A stretch of DNA of 64,000 nt, from NCBI RefSeq assembly GCF_042683165.1, contig NZ_JBHUIZ010000012.1, positions 124,001-188,000 of the forward strand. The letters run 5' to 3'. Under the pieces are notes generated by a model. The model made no database searches and was not told the origin of the DNA. It saw nothing but the letters and a program-made list of their open reading frames with translations. The translations under genes were made by a program, and so were the position numbers. The stretch is from Tigheibacillus halophilus. GTDB lineage: Bacteria > Bacillota > Bacilli > Bacillales > Amphibacillaceae. How positions within the stretch are numbered: the first letter of the stretch is position 1; every line of letters begins with the position of its first letter. Below are positions 45,517 through 54,554 of this stretch, piece after piece.

Positions 45517-46352
45517 TGACAGAGAAAAAGAAGCTTCATATCGGGCAAAAGACGGTTCAAGGACCTGATAAAGAAATAAACGATGATTACATGGATGTAG
45601 AAATATGCCACATTCATCAGGAGTCAGATGCATATCTGCTAGTCATTGCCGATGGAATGGGTGGTCATGCGTTTGGTGATATTGCAAGCTTTTATGCAGT
45701 GAACAGACTGCAAAAATGGTGGAAAAAGACCAGCTTGCACTGTCATACCCCCGAGGCGTTCCTCCAGCGTTGTAAAGAGGAGATGCCGAAGCTCTTTCAA
45801 TCCATCAATAAGAAATTAATTGCGATCGGGCAGGCAGAGGAAAAGGGCACAGGAACAACAATGACGGCATTGATGCTGGTAGAAGGCAATTATTTTATTT
45901 GCCATATTGGGGACTGCCGCGTTTATCAATTACACAGTGCCAGCACAAATGGTGTGTATTCAGACGATACGGTGGACTTGACAATGGAGAAAAAAGACTT
46001 TGTCCAATTGACCAAAGACCACTCATGGGCAAATATGCAAATCGAACATGGTGCGCTGACACCGGAAGAAGCAAAAGGGCATCCGAAAGCGCATGTTTTA
46101 ACACAGTGCCTGGGGATACGTGGTGATGTTCGCCCATATACAGCAACAGGGACTTTTCGGGAGTCGGATCATTTCCTGCTTTGTACGGACGGCTTTTATG
46201 CATTATTTGACGATGGACTCATTCAAAGGCAATGGATGGAGCAATTGCAGGCAAGCGCCAGCGAAACAGAAATGGCAGCGCATTTTCTGCAACTGGCGAA
46301 AAAAGGGAAGCACCATGACGATGTGTCCATTCTTTTAGCTAATTTACGTTAA
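45516..46352 (+). CDS. PP2C-family Ser/Thr protein phosphatase
   Basis: 278 residues from ATG 45516. PPM-family metal-binding motifs: ADGMGGHAFGD, GTTMTALML, CHIGDCRVYQL, a later DHSW and CTDGFYALFDD and the last DDVSILL with the metal-ligand Asp. It is cytosolic. It presumably reverses the action of the kinase encoded next. The stop/start overlap with the FHA gene shows tight co-expression. Confidence 0.92.
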   Translation: MTEKKKLHIGQKTVQGPDKEINDDYMDVEICHIHQESDAYLLVIADGMGGHAFGDIASFYAVNRLQKWWKKTSLHCHTPEAFLQRCKEEMPKLFQSINKKLIAIGQAEEKGTGTTMTALMLVEGNYFICHIGDCRVYQLHSASTNGVYSDDTVDLTMEKKDFVQLTKDHSWANMQIEHGALTPEEAKGHPKAHVLTQCLGIRGDVRPYTATGTFRESDHFLLCTDGFYALFDDGLIQRQWMEQLQASASETEMAAHFLQLAKKGKHHDDVSILLANLR

Positions 46353-46364
46353 AGAGGGATGAGT

Positions 46365-47165
46365 ATGCTGAAAGAACATGATGTCATAAACGGCAAATAT
46401 ATTGTTACGGGATTCATCGCAGAAGGCGGGACCTCACTTTTATACGAGCTGAAAGACCAACAAGGCAAAAAAGCTGTGTTAAAAATTGTTAAAGAGCCCA
46501 CCACGCTTTTTAAACAACAATTGGAAAATGAATCGAAAATCCTTGCTTCTCTAGAGATAGCCAACATTCCTGTTCTGTATGATAAATTTCAATATAAGGA
46601 TCAATATCCTGCCATTGTCATGGAAAAAGTACCTGGCAAAACTATTGCCTATTTAATAGAAAAAGATAAGCAGAAGTTCCATTGGAAACAGCTGCTATCT
46701 GTGGCAAAACAAATGGCATTGATGGTCAAGCAGCTGCATGATCATCAGCCTGCTATTATTATGCGGGATATCAAACCATCCAATGTACTGCTGACTGATG
46801 ACAATAGGGTTTCTATCGTGGATTTTGGTGCTGCAGCAACGCCGGAGACAAATACGATGGCATTGGGGACAATTGGTTTCGCGGCCCCTGAGCAATTTGA
46901 AAGAGGCGTGTGCGATGGCCGGTCGGATTTGTTTTCCATGGGTGCGACCTTATTTTATATTCTGAGCAATGGAAAAAATATTTTTACAACGGAACATGAG
47001 GCAATGGTTTGGGAGAGGTTGCCGAAGTCATTTGCCAAGATCATCCTGAAATTGACAAAAACGGATAAGTCAGAACGTTACCAGAACATTGACCAGCTGA
47101 TAAAGGAACTGGATAAAGTAAAACTGAGTTGGAAAGAAAGGTTTTTCTCAAGGCGGTTTAAGTAG
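46365..47165 (+). CDS. Short Ser/Thr protein kinase (Hanks type)
   Basis: 266 residues from ATG 46365; AAAGAGGG is well spaced for this ATG and too close for ATG 46359. Kinase motifs: a Gly-loop variant AEGGTSLLYEL, the Lys in KKAVLKIV, catalytic loop IIMRDIKPSNVLL (MRD instead of HRD), metal site DFGAA and the APEQF motif. There is no membrane helix and no PASTA sensor domain, unlike PrkC. The fixed APE and DFG suggest it is active. It lies 12 bases after the phosphatase gene. Confidence 0.9.
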   Translation: MLKEHDVINGKYIVTGFIAEGGTSLLYELKDQQGKKAVLKIVKEPTTLFKQQLENESKILASLEIANIPVLYDKFQYKDQYPAIVMEKVPGKTIAYLIEKDKQKFHWKQLLSVAKQMALMVKQLHDHQPAIIMRDIKPSNVLLTDDNRVSIVDFGAAATPETNTMALGTIGFAAPEQFERGVCDGRSDLFSMGATLFYILSNGKNIFTTEHEAMVWERLPKSFAKIILKLTKTDKSERYQNIDQLIKELDKVKLSWKERFFSRRFK

Positions 47166-47198
47166 TATATCTACTCTCGGGAAAAGGAGTTGAAGACA

Positions 47199-48647
47199 TT
47201 GGCACAAGGGAAAATCAGTGAAAATAATGAATTTGTCACCTATGAAATAGCACTGAATGAAACGAATCTGGTAGAAGCGGAACAATTGGAAGAATTGAAG
47301 CGACCACACCCACTATTCTTACCTTGCGACAGCTACAAGATGGAAAATCAGCAAGTGACCATTCACTATAAGAAACAACCAGGCTATACCCCACTTGTTA
47401 CATATCTGCAAAGCGACTTGCCATTAAAACAAAAAATCGCTGAACAAATTCTTCAGGTAGAGGACTTGATTGGAACGCAATATACGGTTTTATTAAGTCC
47501 CAATAATATTTTTGTGGAGGAAACCGGGCAAATAAAATTTGCTCACCGAGGTATTCGTTCGGTATTACCCCCAGAGGAATTACCTGAAGCAATGCTGCAG
47601 GAAGTAAAGGATGTTATTATTTTCCTGCTGAAAACGGGGAGCGGTAATGATACACAAACTCCGGCAGTTATACTAGCCAACCAAGTAGCTTCAGCAGAAA
47701 CAATCAAGCAAATTCATACAGTCCTGCAATCGGACATACCGAACATGGAACCAAAATCAAATGAACCAGCTGCACCTGAGCCAGTTCCAGTTACTGAGCC
47801 AAAAGCCAAGCCATCTGTACCACCAGCGGCTAAGCCTGCAGTAAGTGAGCAAAAGCCACCGCAGGCGAAAGAAAAACCGAAAACCCCTGTTAAGCAAATA
47901 GCAGCAGCGAATACGAGAAAGATGCTGTTAACAGGGATTTTAATTGGGCTGCTTATTGGTTTCGGGGCTTTGTATTTGGCGAAGGTTATGCCGCTTGAAA
48001 ACGAGGTTGCCAGTGCTTCAGATGATTATCGGAGCCAGGTGGAGGCCCTGGAACAGGATCAACAATCCACACAGGAAAAACTGGATAACCAAAAGGCGAT
48101 TAACCAGGCTTACCAATTGGTGATCAGTGATAAGGCAAAAGAGGCGGTTGCACAGTTTGAAAAAGCAAAAAGTCTTAATGATGCTGACAAAGAAGTCCTT
48201 GCTGCCCAATATATCAAACTCAATACAGTGGAAAGCCTTACAAAGGCAGCCGAACTAAATCCGGACAATCAAACGCAAGCTGTAAATCATTTGGTGGCAT
48301 TACAGTCTGATGAAGCGAATAAAGCCATTTTGAATATGGAGTCAGAAAAACCGGAAATCAACATTGAAAAATCATGGTTGAATAAAGATTATCAGCAAGT
48401 GGTTGATCTATCTGCTAAGTTAAAGAATAACAAGCGTGCGAAAGAACTGGCAGCCAAAAGTTATATCGAATTAGATAAGCCGGCTGAAGCAACAAAACTC
48501 GCAAAGGAATTGAAAAACAAAGATTTGCAGATAGCCAGCTTGAAAAAAGAGATTGCCATGGTAAAAGCTGATAAAAAGATGAAAAAAGATAAGCGCGAGA
48601 AAAAAATCAAGGACTTGAATAAACAGGTGAAGAAGCTGTCAAAATAG
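47199..48647 (+). CDS. EssB/YukC-like membrane pseudokinase protein
   Basis: 482 residues from TTG 47199, with AAAAGGAG 9 bases upstream. The N-terminal ~190 residues follow the EssB/YukC pattern (LPLKQKIAEQILQVEDLIGTQYTVLLSPNNIFVEETGQIKFAHRGIRSVLPPEEL) without catalytic kinase residues. A Pro/Lys linker, one membrane helix (about 257-277) and a helical repeat region with NHLVALQSDEANKAI, also like YukC, follow, then a basic coiled-coil tail. EssB/YukC is a core type VII secretion component; no other such gene is nearby. Confidence 0.75.
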   Translation: MAQGKISENNEFVTYEIALNETNLVEAEQLEELKRPHPLFLPCDSYKMENQQVTIHYKKQPGYTPLVTYLQSDLPLKQKIAEQILQVEDLIGTQYTVLLSPNNIFVEETGQIKFAHRGIRSVLPPEELPEAMLQEVKDVIIFLLKTGSGNDTQTPAVILANQVASAETIKQIHTVLQSDIPNMEPKSNEPAAPEPVPVTEPKAKPSVPPAAKPAVSEQKPPQAKEKPKTPVKQIAAANTRKMLLTGILIGLLIGFGALYLAKVMPLENEVASASDDYRSQVEALEQDQQSTQEKLDNQKAINQAYQLVISDKAKEAVAQFEKAKSLNDADKEVLAAQYIKLNTVESLTKAAELNPDNQTQAVNHLVALQSDEANKAILNMESEKPEINIEKSWLNKDYQQVVDLSAKLKNNKRAKELAAKSYIELDKPAEATKLAKELKNKDLQIASLKKEIAMVKADKKMKKDKREKKIKDLNKQVKKLSK

Positions 48648-48694
48648 CATATGGAGCAGGGCGATTTTGAGATCTGCTATTTGTGTAATATTAG

Positions 48695-49009
48695 GAATTC
48701 AAAGCAGAAGGCGGAAGATTCGCATTAGCCAATATTACTATCAAAAATATTAGTGATAAGGCTTTTGTTCCCAAATCGACTTTGGCGGGATTTTTAACTT
48801 CTGAGATGGAGGACATTCCATCCGATGAAGAATTTTTTACTGAAAGAACAGAAGAATTAGCACCTGGGCAAGAAATCACGGGAAATTTAGTTTTTATAAA
48901 TGAAAACTTTGATGCCGTAGACAAGGTTTATTTAACTTTTGAAGAATTATCTAAGCATGAAATCAAGTTTGAGATACCAATCCCAAAGATTAAAAAGGCA
49001 GTTCCTTGA
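48695..49009 (+). pseudogene. DUF4352 lipoprotein remnant lacking its N-terminus
   Basis: The frame EFKAEGGRFALANITIKNIS continues through FFTERTEELAPGQEITGNLVF to FEIPIPKIKKAVP and stop 49007-49009. It is clearly homologous to the C-terminal ~100 residues of the intact DUF4352 lipoprotein. The signal peptide, lipobox and linker are missing: a TAG precedes it at 48692. No ribosome site fits a new start. It is the third copy in the locus and its last coding trace before the terminator. Confidence 0.75.
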
Positions 49010-49033
49010 TTCAAACAAATACAACATTGAAAA

Positions 49034-49068
49034 AAGGTCAAATGACTCCCTTGTGGATCATTTGGCCT
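49034..49068 (+). terminator. Terminator closing the Tad/phospho-signalling locus
   Basis: AGGTCAAATGA pairs with TCATTTGGCCT around CTCCCTTGTGGA, followed by TTTTT. A matching A-run in front would allow use from the other strand as well. Confidence 0.88.
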
Positions 49069-49317
49069 TTTTTACCAACTGCTTTTCAGCTTCATCATGT
49101 TTGTCGGGACAATATAGGTGGTAAATAAGAGAGGGAGACTGGTGATTTCGTAACCAATTGTTCCGAATCTATCATTCAACGCGTCTGTTTGAAGACGGGT
49201 TGTTTATTTATTTGGCAGGTACATTATCCTGATTAAGGACAGCGATGGCATTCGCTTTAGATGAGTGGATGTCGGCTTTTTTAATATATATTTTTAAGAG
49301 GGAGGAAGACTGGAAAG

Positions 49318-50910
49318 GTGAATTTATTTGCAATTGTTTCATTCATTATCATTATAGCGGCGATATGGACGTATGCTTACTTCCGGAGCCGCTCCGTTGA
49401 TATTGCCACATCAGAAGGTTATTTTCTTGGTGGAAGAAGTTTGAAAGGATTTACGATCGCGGGAACAATCATTATGGCCAACCTGTCCACTGAACAAATC
49501 GTTGGCCAAAATGGCCAGAGCTATCAAGCGGGGATGCAGGTGATGGCCTGGGAGGTTACAGCTGCTGTAGCCGTAGTCGCATTAGCTTTGGTTTTCTTAC
49601 CGAAATACTTGAAATATGGTGTAGATACGATATCTGACTTTATTGAAATACGTTATGATGGTACGACAAGAAGAATTGTCTCGTTTTTATTCATGTTAAC
49701 ATATATGATCTCATTTATGCCGGTTGTATTATACTCCGGATCACTGGTTTTCAATAAGATTTTTTCTATCGATAAGCTGCTTGGCGTGAATCAGCTGACT
49801 GCAGTGATTGTCATTGCAACGTTTGCAGGTATTGTCGGTATGTTGTACTTGTTGATTGGCGGACTGTCCCTTAGTGCATTCAGCGATACCATTTACGGGA
49901 TAGGTTTGCTGGTAGCTGGATTGGCCGTTCCGATTGTTGGATTATTCCTATTGGGAAAAGGAGATCTTTTAGATGGTCTGGGCACTATAGAGGCTAGAAC
50001 TCCGAAATTACTTAACTCTATCGGTGCATATGACTCGGAAATGGTGCCCTGGCCTGCTTTGTTTACAGGTATGCTTTTTAATAATCTGTTTTACTGGTGT
50101 ACTAACCAGATGATTGTTCAGAAAACATTGGCAGGGAAAAGCCTGAAAGAGGGACAGAAAGGGACATTATACGTTGGGATGTTCAAAGTGATCAGCGGAC
50201 TGATTCTGGTTTTTCCTGGCATTATCGCTTTCAATATGTTCGGTGACTCGCTGCCGATTGCGGATGATGCCTATCCTAAATTGGTAAATAGTGTTTTGCC
50301 TGGAGCAGTGAAAGGTGTATTTGGCGCAGTATTTTTCGGGGCCATTTTGAGCTCGTTTGTTGCAGCTTTAAATGCCACATCAACCTTATTTACGATAGAT
50401 TTTTACCGCCCACTGCTAAAAAGCAACCCATCTGATAAAAAGGTTGCCCGGGCGGGGAAAATCGTTACAATCGCTGTTGGAGTGGCTTCCATCATGATTG
50501 CTCCCCTGATTTCCTTTGCGCCGAGCGGTTTGTACAATGTGGTTCAACAATTCAATGGCGTGTACAGTATGCCTTTGCTTGCTGTTATTTTATTTGGATT
50601 CTATTCCAAGCATGTTACCGCATTGGCAGCCAAAATTACTTTCCTTTTCCATGTGGTCGTATATCCGGTCGCGAATTTGCTGCTGGATGTCAATTACCTG
50701 TATATCCTTGGGGCGATGTTTCTGTTGGATGTGCTGCTCATGTGGATCATCAGCAGCATCAAGCCGCTGCAGTATACGTTTGTATTTGAAAAGGATACAA
50801 ATAAAGTCGATCTCACACCTTGGAAATATGCGAAGGCAGGGGGGGCGATTGTTATCCTGTGTGTGATCGGTATGTATGTGCTGTTCTCGCCATTAGGACT
50901 GGCAGGCTAA
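49318..50910 (+). CDS. Sodium:solute symporter (SSS family, SGLT-like)
   Basis: 530 residues from GTG 49318, with GAGGGAGGAAG about 9 bases upstream. Fourteen or so helices are predicted, and the family patterns are clear: YFLGGRSLKGFTIAGTIIMANLSTEQIVGQNGQSYQ in the first helices and GAVFFGAILSSFVAALNATSTLFTIDFYRPLL later, the latter resembling the SGLT sodium-site helix. It imports a solute with Na+; a sugar is most likely, but no catabolic gene adjoins it. Confidence 0.88.
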   Translation: MNLFAIVSFIIIIAAIWTYAYFRSRSVDIATSEGYFLGGRSLKGFTIAGTIIMANLSTEQIVGQNGQSYQAGMQVMAWEVTAAVAVVALALVFLPKYLKYGVDTISDFIEIRYDGTTRRIVSFLFMLTYMISFMPVVLYSGSLVFNKIFSIDKLLGVNQLTAVIVIATFAGIVGMLYLLIGGLSLSAFSDTIYGIGLLVAGLAVPIVGLFLLGKGDLLDGLGTIEARTPKLLNSIGAYDSEMVPWPALFTGMLFNNLFYWCTNQMIVQKTLAGKSLKEGQKGTLYVGMFKVISGLILVFPGIIAFNMFGDSLPIADDAYPKLVNSVLPGAVKGVFGAVFFGAILSSFVAALNATSTLFTIDFYRPLLKSNPSDKKVARAGKIVTIAVGVASIMIAPLISFAPSGLYNVVQQFNGVYSMPLLAVILFGFYSKHVTALAAKITFLFHVVVYPVANLLLDVNYLYILGAMFLLDVLLMWIISSIKPLQYTFVFEKDTNKVDLTPWKYAKAGGAIVILCVIGMYVLFSPLGLAG

Positions 50911-51012
50911 ATACAGCAGAAATTCATATTCTCTTTTCATTTAGGCTATGAAGAAAATGAGCATCGGTTGCTTCCCCCACAGCTGAACGATGCGGCATTT
51001 CATTGAATAAAA

Positions 51013-51100
51013 AATGCAAGCCCAATGGTGGCAGCCACCAAAGTCAGTATTTCAACGCTAACTTTCGGAGGACGGTACCAATTAGAGGCTTGCGTTTTTA
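51013..51100. terminator. Branched, bidirectional terminator-like element
   Basis: GCAAGCC (51017-51023) pairs with GGCTTGC at the far end. Enclosed are a GGTGG-CAG-CCACC hairpin, an AAAGTCAG...CTAACTTT hairpin and a GGACGGTACC segment. T-runs lie outside on both strands (AAAAAA at 51009-51014; GTTTTTAGG at 51093-51101). It is far larger than a simple terminator and separates the convergent SSS and MFS genes. Confidence 0.6.
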
Positions 51101-52276
51101 GGTTAGGGTGTACAATGATTTATCTTCTACTTTATGCGTTATGACTGCGATGATGATACCGAGAAGGATCATCACAGACGCAATGAATGTGATTCCCTTA
51201 TAATCGAGCCCGCTGCTGAGAAGGAAACTTCCTAAAGTGGCACCGATACTATTAGCCAGATTGAAAATCGATGCTGCGATTGTTCCGGAAAGCGAAGGCG
51301 CTTCCCGGCCGCCAATAATAATCTTTGAATTTAACAAAGGGCTTGTCCCGAATGTTCCCAGCCCGAACAGGAAGCTCATGGCAAAAGCAAGTGCAGTCCA
51401 TTGGATGAGAAAGGTGAAGCTGGCCAGCACGATCGCCAGAATCGTCAAAACAGCAATAAGACGTTCAGTCAATACATGTGGCTGGATACTGCCGGAAATG
51501 AAATTGCCAATCACAGCACCTATCCCAAAGCAGAGGAAAGCCCCTGTTACGCCTGCGATACCAAATCCTGCAAAATGGCGCAGCATTGGCTCAATAAAGG
51601 TATACGCTGTAAAAACTCCGGAATAGCCGAACACGATAATAGCAAGTATCAGCAAAACGTTTTTATTTTTGAAAATGCCAAGTTCCTTTCGCAAGTTCGG
51701 CGCTTCTGCCGGCTGTGGATTGGGAGTCAGGAAAATGATGCCGGCCAGAGCGATTAGTCCGAGCAGCACAATAAACCAGAATACATAGCGCCAGACGAAA
51801 ATTCCGCCAAGATAAGAGCCGAATGGCACACCGATCATGACGGCAATTGTCAATCCACCTTGAACAGCTGCGATCGCGCTCGTTTTTTTATATGGCGGTG
51901 AAATCGCGACTGCAGTCGACATACATAACCCAAAAAAGGGAGCATGCATCATTGCAGAACACAATCTGGCCGCCATCAACACACCAAAATTAGGGGCCAT
52001 TGCTGCAATTGCGTTACTAACGGCAAATAAACCCATAAAGCTGATCAATAAAGGTTTTGGAGAAATTTTAATGGTTAGGATACGGAAAATTGGTCCAAAG
52101 ACTGCGACGCTGATGGCATAAACGCTTAAAAGCAGTCCAGTTGTGGAAATAGCAACATGAAAATCCTTCGCGAATTGTGTCAACAAACCAGTAACAACAT
52201 ATTCAGTCATGCCAATTGCAAAAGTGGCTACCATAAATACCAATAGTACGACGTTGCGGGAGGATTGCAGTTTCAT
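51098..52276 (-). CDS. MFS exporter (AraJ/Bcr-like, DHA1 class)
   Basis: 392 residues if started at ATG 52276, 7 bases from AAGGAGG; ATG 52279 and GTG 52282 are possible. Twelve helices are predicted. The N-terminal VVLLVFMVATFAIGMTEYVVTGLL and the motif A/C area (YAISVAVFGPIFRIL, PFGSYLGG) are those of drug or sugar efflux MFS proteins. The substrate is unknown. It is divergent from the flavoprotein gene across about 285 bases in which no operator was recognised. Confidence 0.87.
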   Translation of the reverse strand: MKLQSSRNVVLLVFMVATFAIGMTEYVVTGLLTQFAKDFHVAISTTGLLLSVYAISVAVFGPIFRILTIKISPKPLLISFMGLFAVSNAIAAMAPNFGVLMAARLCSAMMHAPFFGLCMSTAVAISPPYKKTSAIAAVQGGLTIAVMIGVPFGSYLGGIFVWRYVFWFIVLLGLIALAGIIFLTPNPQPAEAPNLRKELGIFKNKNVLLILAIIVFGYSGVFTAYTFIEPMLRHFAGFGIAGVTGAFLCFGIGAVIGNFISGSIQPHVLTERLIAVLTILAIVLASFTFLIQWTALAFAMSFLFGLGTFGTSPLLNSKIIIGGREAPSLSGTIAASIFNLANSIGATLGSFLLSSGLDYKGITFIASVMILLGIIIAVITHKVEDKSLYTLT

Positions 52277-52561
52277 CATCACCCCTCCTTTTAAGAAATC
52301 AGAAATGAATATAGTAAAATAAAATAACGATAATGTCTAGCAGCATGTTTGTAAACAGAAAGAAACCTGAATTTTTCCCCGGATTTCGATGAACATCAAA
52401 CTTGAGTATATATATTACAAAGTTGATAGTAATCGGAATAGTGTATATATTTGAAAGTAATCCCATATCAACAAGGAAATCAGCTTATCATAAGGGTTAT
52501 ACCTAAAGATACCTCTGAAAAGGCTGCTTGGCCCTATTCTAATAAAAGGACGTGAGGGTAC

Positions 52562-54211
52562 ATGAATTACGATGTAATCGTTGTCGGAGCAGGACTTGCA
52601 GGGCTGGTTGCGACTGCAGAAATAGCCGATGGCGGAAAAAAGGTTCTGCTGTTGGACCAAGAGGCAGAAAATTCACTTGGCGGACAAGCTTGGTGGTCCT
52701 TTGGCGGTTTATTCCTGGTTGATTCTCCTGAACAGCGGAGAATGGGAATCAAAGATTCGAAGGAGTTAGCTTGGCAAGATTGGTGCGGATCTGCAGGATT
52801 TGATCGGGAAGCAGACGAAGATTATTGGGGAATGAAATGGGCTAAGGCCTATGTGGAATTCGCAGCTGGCGAAAAACGACAATGGCTTCGGGATATGGGG
52901 GTGCGTTTTTTTCCTGTTGTTGGCTGGGCAGAACGAGGCGGGTATTTGGCAGACGGTCATGGCAATTCAGTACCCCGATTCCATATAACCTGGGGCACGG
53001 GTCCTGGACTAGTTGCTCCTTTTGAACGCCGTGTCAGAGAGCATATGAAAAAGGGACTGGTTGATTATCTGCCACGGCATCGTGTAAACCGCCTGATTAA
53101 AGAACATGGTGTGGTGGCTGGTGTCCAAGGTGACATATTGGAGCACGGTAATATCAAGCGTGGCGAGGATAGCTCAAGAATTCCTATTGATGACTTTGAA
53201 TATCGGGCGGAAGCTGTACTTGTTTCCAGTGGCGGAATTGGTGCGAATTTCGAATTGATTCGCAAGCATTGGCCGAAACGGCTAGGGGATCCGCCAAAGC
53301 ATATGATTTCAGGGGTCCCAGCCTATGTCGATGGACGAATGCTTGCCGTTGCAGAAAAAGCGGGAGGTCGTATTGTCAACAGGGACCGTATGTGGCATTA
53401 CACAGAAGGTATTAAAAACTGGAACCCTATCTGGAGAAGTCATGGTATACGTATTTTGCCAGGACCGTCATCTATCTGGCTGGATGCGCGCGGACGACGA
53501 TTTCCCGTCCCTTATTTTCCAGGTTTTGATACCCTTGGGACGTTGGAAGCCATTCAAAAAACGGGCTATGACTACTCGTGGTTCATTTTAACCCAGAAAA
53601 TCATCGAGAAAGAGTTTGCTCTTTCTGGTTCTGAGCAAAATCCTGATTTGACTGGAAAGCGTATCAAAAAAGTGTTGCAGCGTGTCAAACCTGGAGCGCC
53701 CGGACCGGTAGAAGCGTTCAAGCAATATGGAGAGGATTTCATTGTCGCCAATACAATTGACAATTTGATTATCGAAATGAATAAGCTTGCTGGGGAAAAT
53801 CTATTGGATGCAGATGAGGTCATTGCACAAATACGGGCACGAGACAAGGAAATAGATAACGCTTTTACCAAGGACTTGCAGATTGCAGCGATAAGGGGAG
53901 CAAGGAATTATCTGGGAGATAAGTTAATCCGTGTCGCTAAACCGCATAAGATTCTGGATTATAAAAATGGCCCGCTGATTGCGGTCAAATGTCATATTCT
54001 CAGCAGAAAAACACTTGGCGGGCTGCAGACTGATCTAACTGGGCAAGTGTTGAATGAAGCCGGCCAGGCAATTCCAGGATTATATGCTGCGGGAGAAGTT
54101 TCCGGTTTTGGCGGTGGAGGTGTTCATGGCTATCGATCCTTGGAAGGGACATTTTTGGGAGGCTGTTTATTCAGCGGCAGAGCAGCTGGAAGGACATTTG
54201 CGGACGTGTAA
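52562..54211 (+). CDS. FAD-binding dehydrogenase (KstD/fumarate-reductase flavoprotein type)
   Basis: 549 residues from ATG 52562, ribosome site GTGAGGG. An N-terminal Rossmann FAD motif (DVIVVGAGLAGLVATAEIAD, then Glu/Asp at LLLDQE), the ASGGIGAN-like motif SSGGIGANFE and the C-terminal FAD-closing block GLYAAGEVSGFGGGGVHGYRSLEGTFLGGCLFSGRAAG. It is annotated in many bacteria as putative FAD-binding dehydrogenase. It resembles 3-ketosteroid dehydrogenases in layout, but no steroid genes are near. It is cytosolic and monocistronic. Confidence 0.85.
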   Translation: MNYDVIVVGAGLAGLVATAEIADGGKKVLLLDQEAENSLGGQAWWSFGGLFLVDSPEQRRMGIKDSKELAWQDWCGSAGFDREADEDYWGMKWAKAYVEFAAGEKRQWLRDMGVRFFPVVGWAERGGYLADGHGNSVPRFHITWGTGPGLVAPFERRVREHMKKGLVDYLPRHRVNRLIKEHGVVAGVQGDILEHGNIKRGEDSSRIPIDDFEYRAEAVLVSSGGIGANFELIRKHWPKRLGDPPKHMISGVPAYVDGRMLAVAEKAGGRIVNRDRMWHYTEGIKNWNPIWRSHGIRILPGPSSIWLDARGRRFPVPYFPGFDTLGTLEAIQKTGYDYSWFILTQKIIEKEFALSGSEQNPDLTGKRIKKVLQRVKPGAPGPVEAFKQYGEDFIVANTIDNLIIEMNKLAGENLLDADEVIAQIRARDKEIDNAFTKDLQIAAIRGARNYLGDKLIRVAKPHKILDYKNGPLIAVKCHILSRKTLGGLQTDLTGQVLNEAGQAIPGLYAAGEVSGFGGGGVHGYRSLEGTFLGGCLFSGRAAGRTFADV

Positions 54212-54284
54212 CAGTAAAAGTATGGTTGAGTAAAGTGGTTGTAAGAGACCATGTTTTTGTGTAGTATATAGGGAAATTATAAAA

Positions 54285-54527
54285 AAGGCTTTGAAAAGGA
54301 TATGTGCTGTTTTACACTGGTCCACAGAGAGGGAAGTCTTGCTGAAATCTTCCCAGCTAAGAAGAACGGTTCACCACCTTGGAGCTGTATCGGTGAAAAA
54401 GAGTAATCGATACCGTCCAGCAGACGTTACACTGCGCCAGAGTCATAAACGAATAGGTTTAGGAGAAATTTGGGTGGAACCACGTGTATAAATACCCGTC
54501 CCTTTCGCAGGGGCGGGTATTTTTTAT
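54285..54527 (+). promoter_or_regulatory. T-box leader (threonine-type) with terminator
   Basis: The T-box sequence AATTTGGGTGGAACCACG (54468-54485) is followed by a strong terminator, ATACCCGTCCCT/AGGGGCGGGTAT plus six T (54491-54527). Upstream lies a long Stem I region with AGAGAGGGAAG and GAACGGTTCACCACC; an ACC threonine specifier fits the gene controlled. Uncharged tRNA-Thr should switch on thrS. No clear -35/-10 pair was fixed in 54212-54285. Confidence 0.9.
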
Positions 54528-54554
54528 ATTTAAGTTTACAAAGGAGGCATTTAT

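Noticed and set aside
33517..48647. Reading the region as a type VII secretion locus because of the EssB/YukC-like gene
   Set aside because: No WXG100 protein, EssC-type FtsK/SpoIIIE ATPase, YukD or EsaA homologue is present, while the Tad core is complete.
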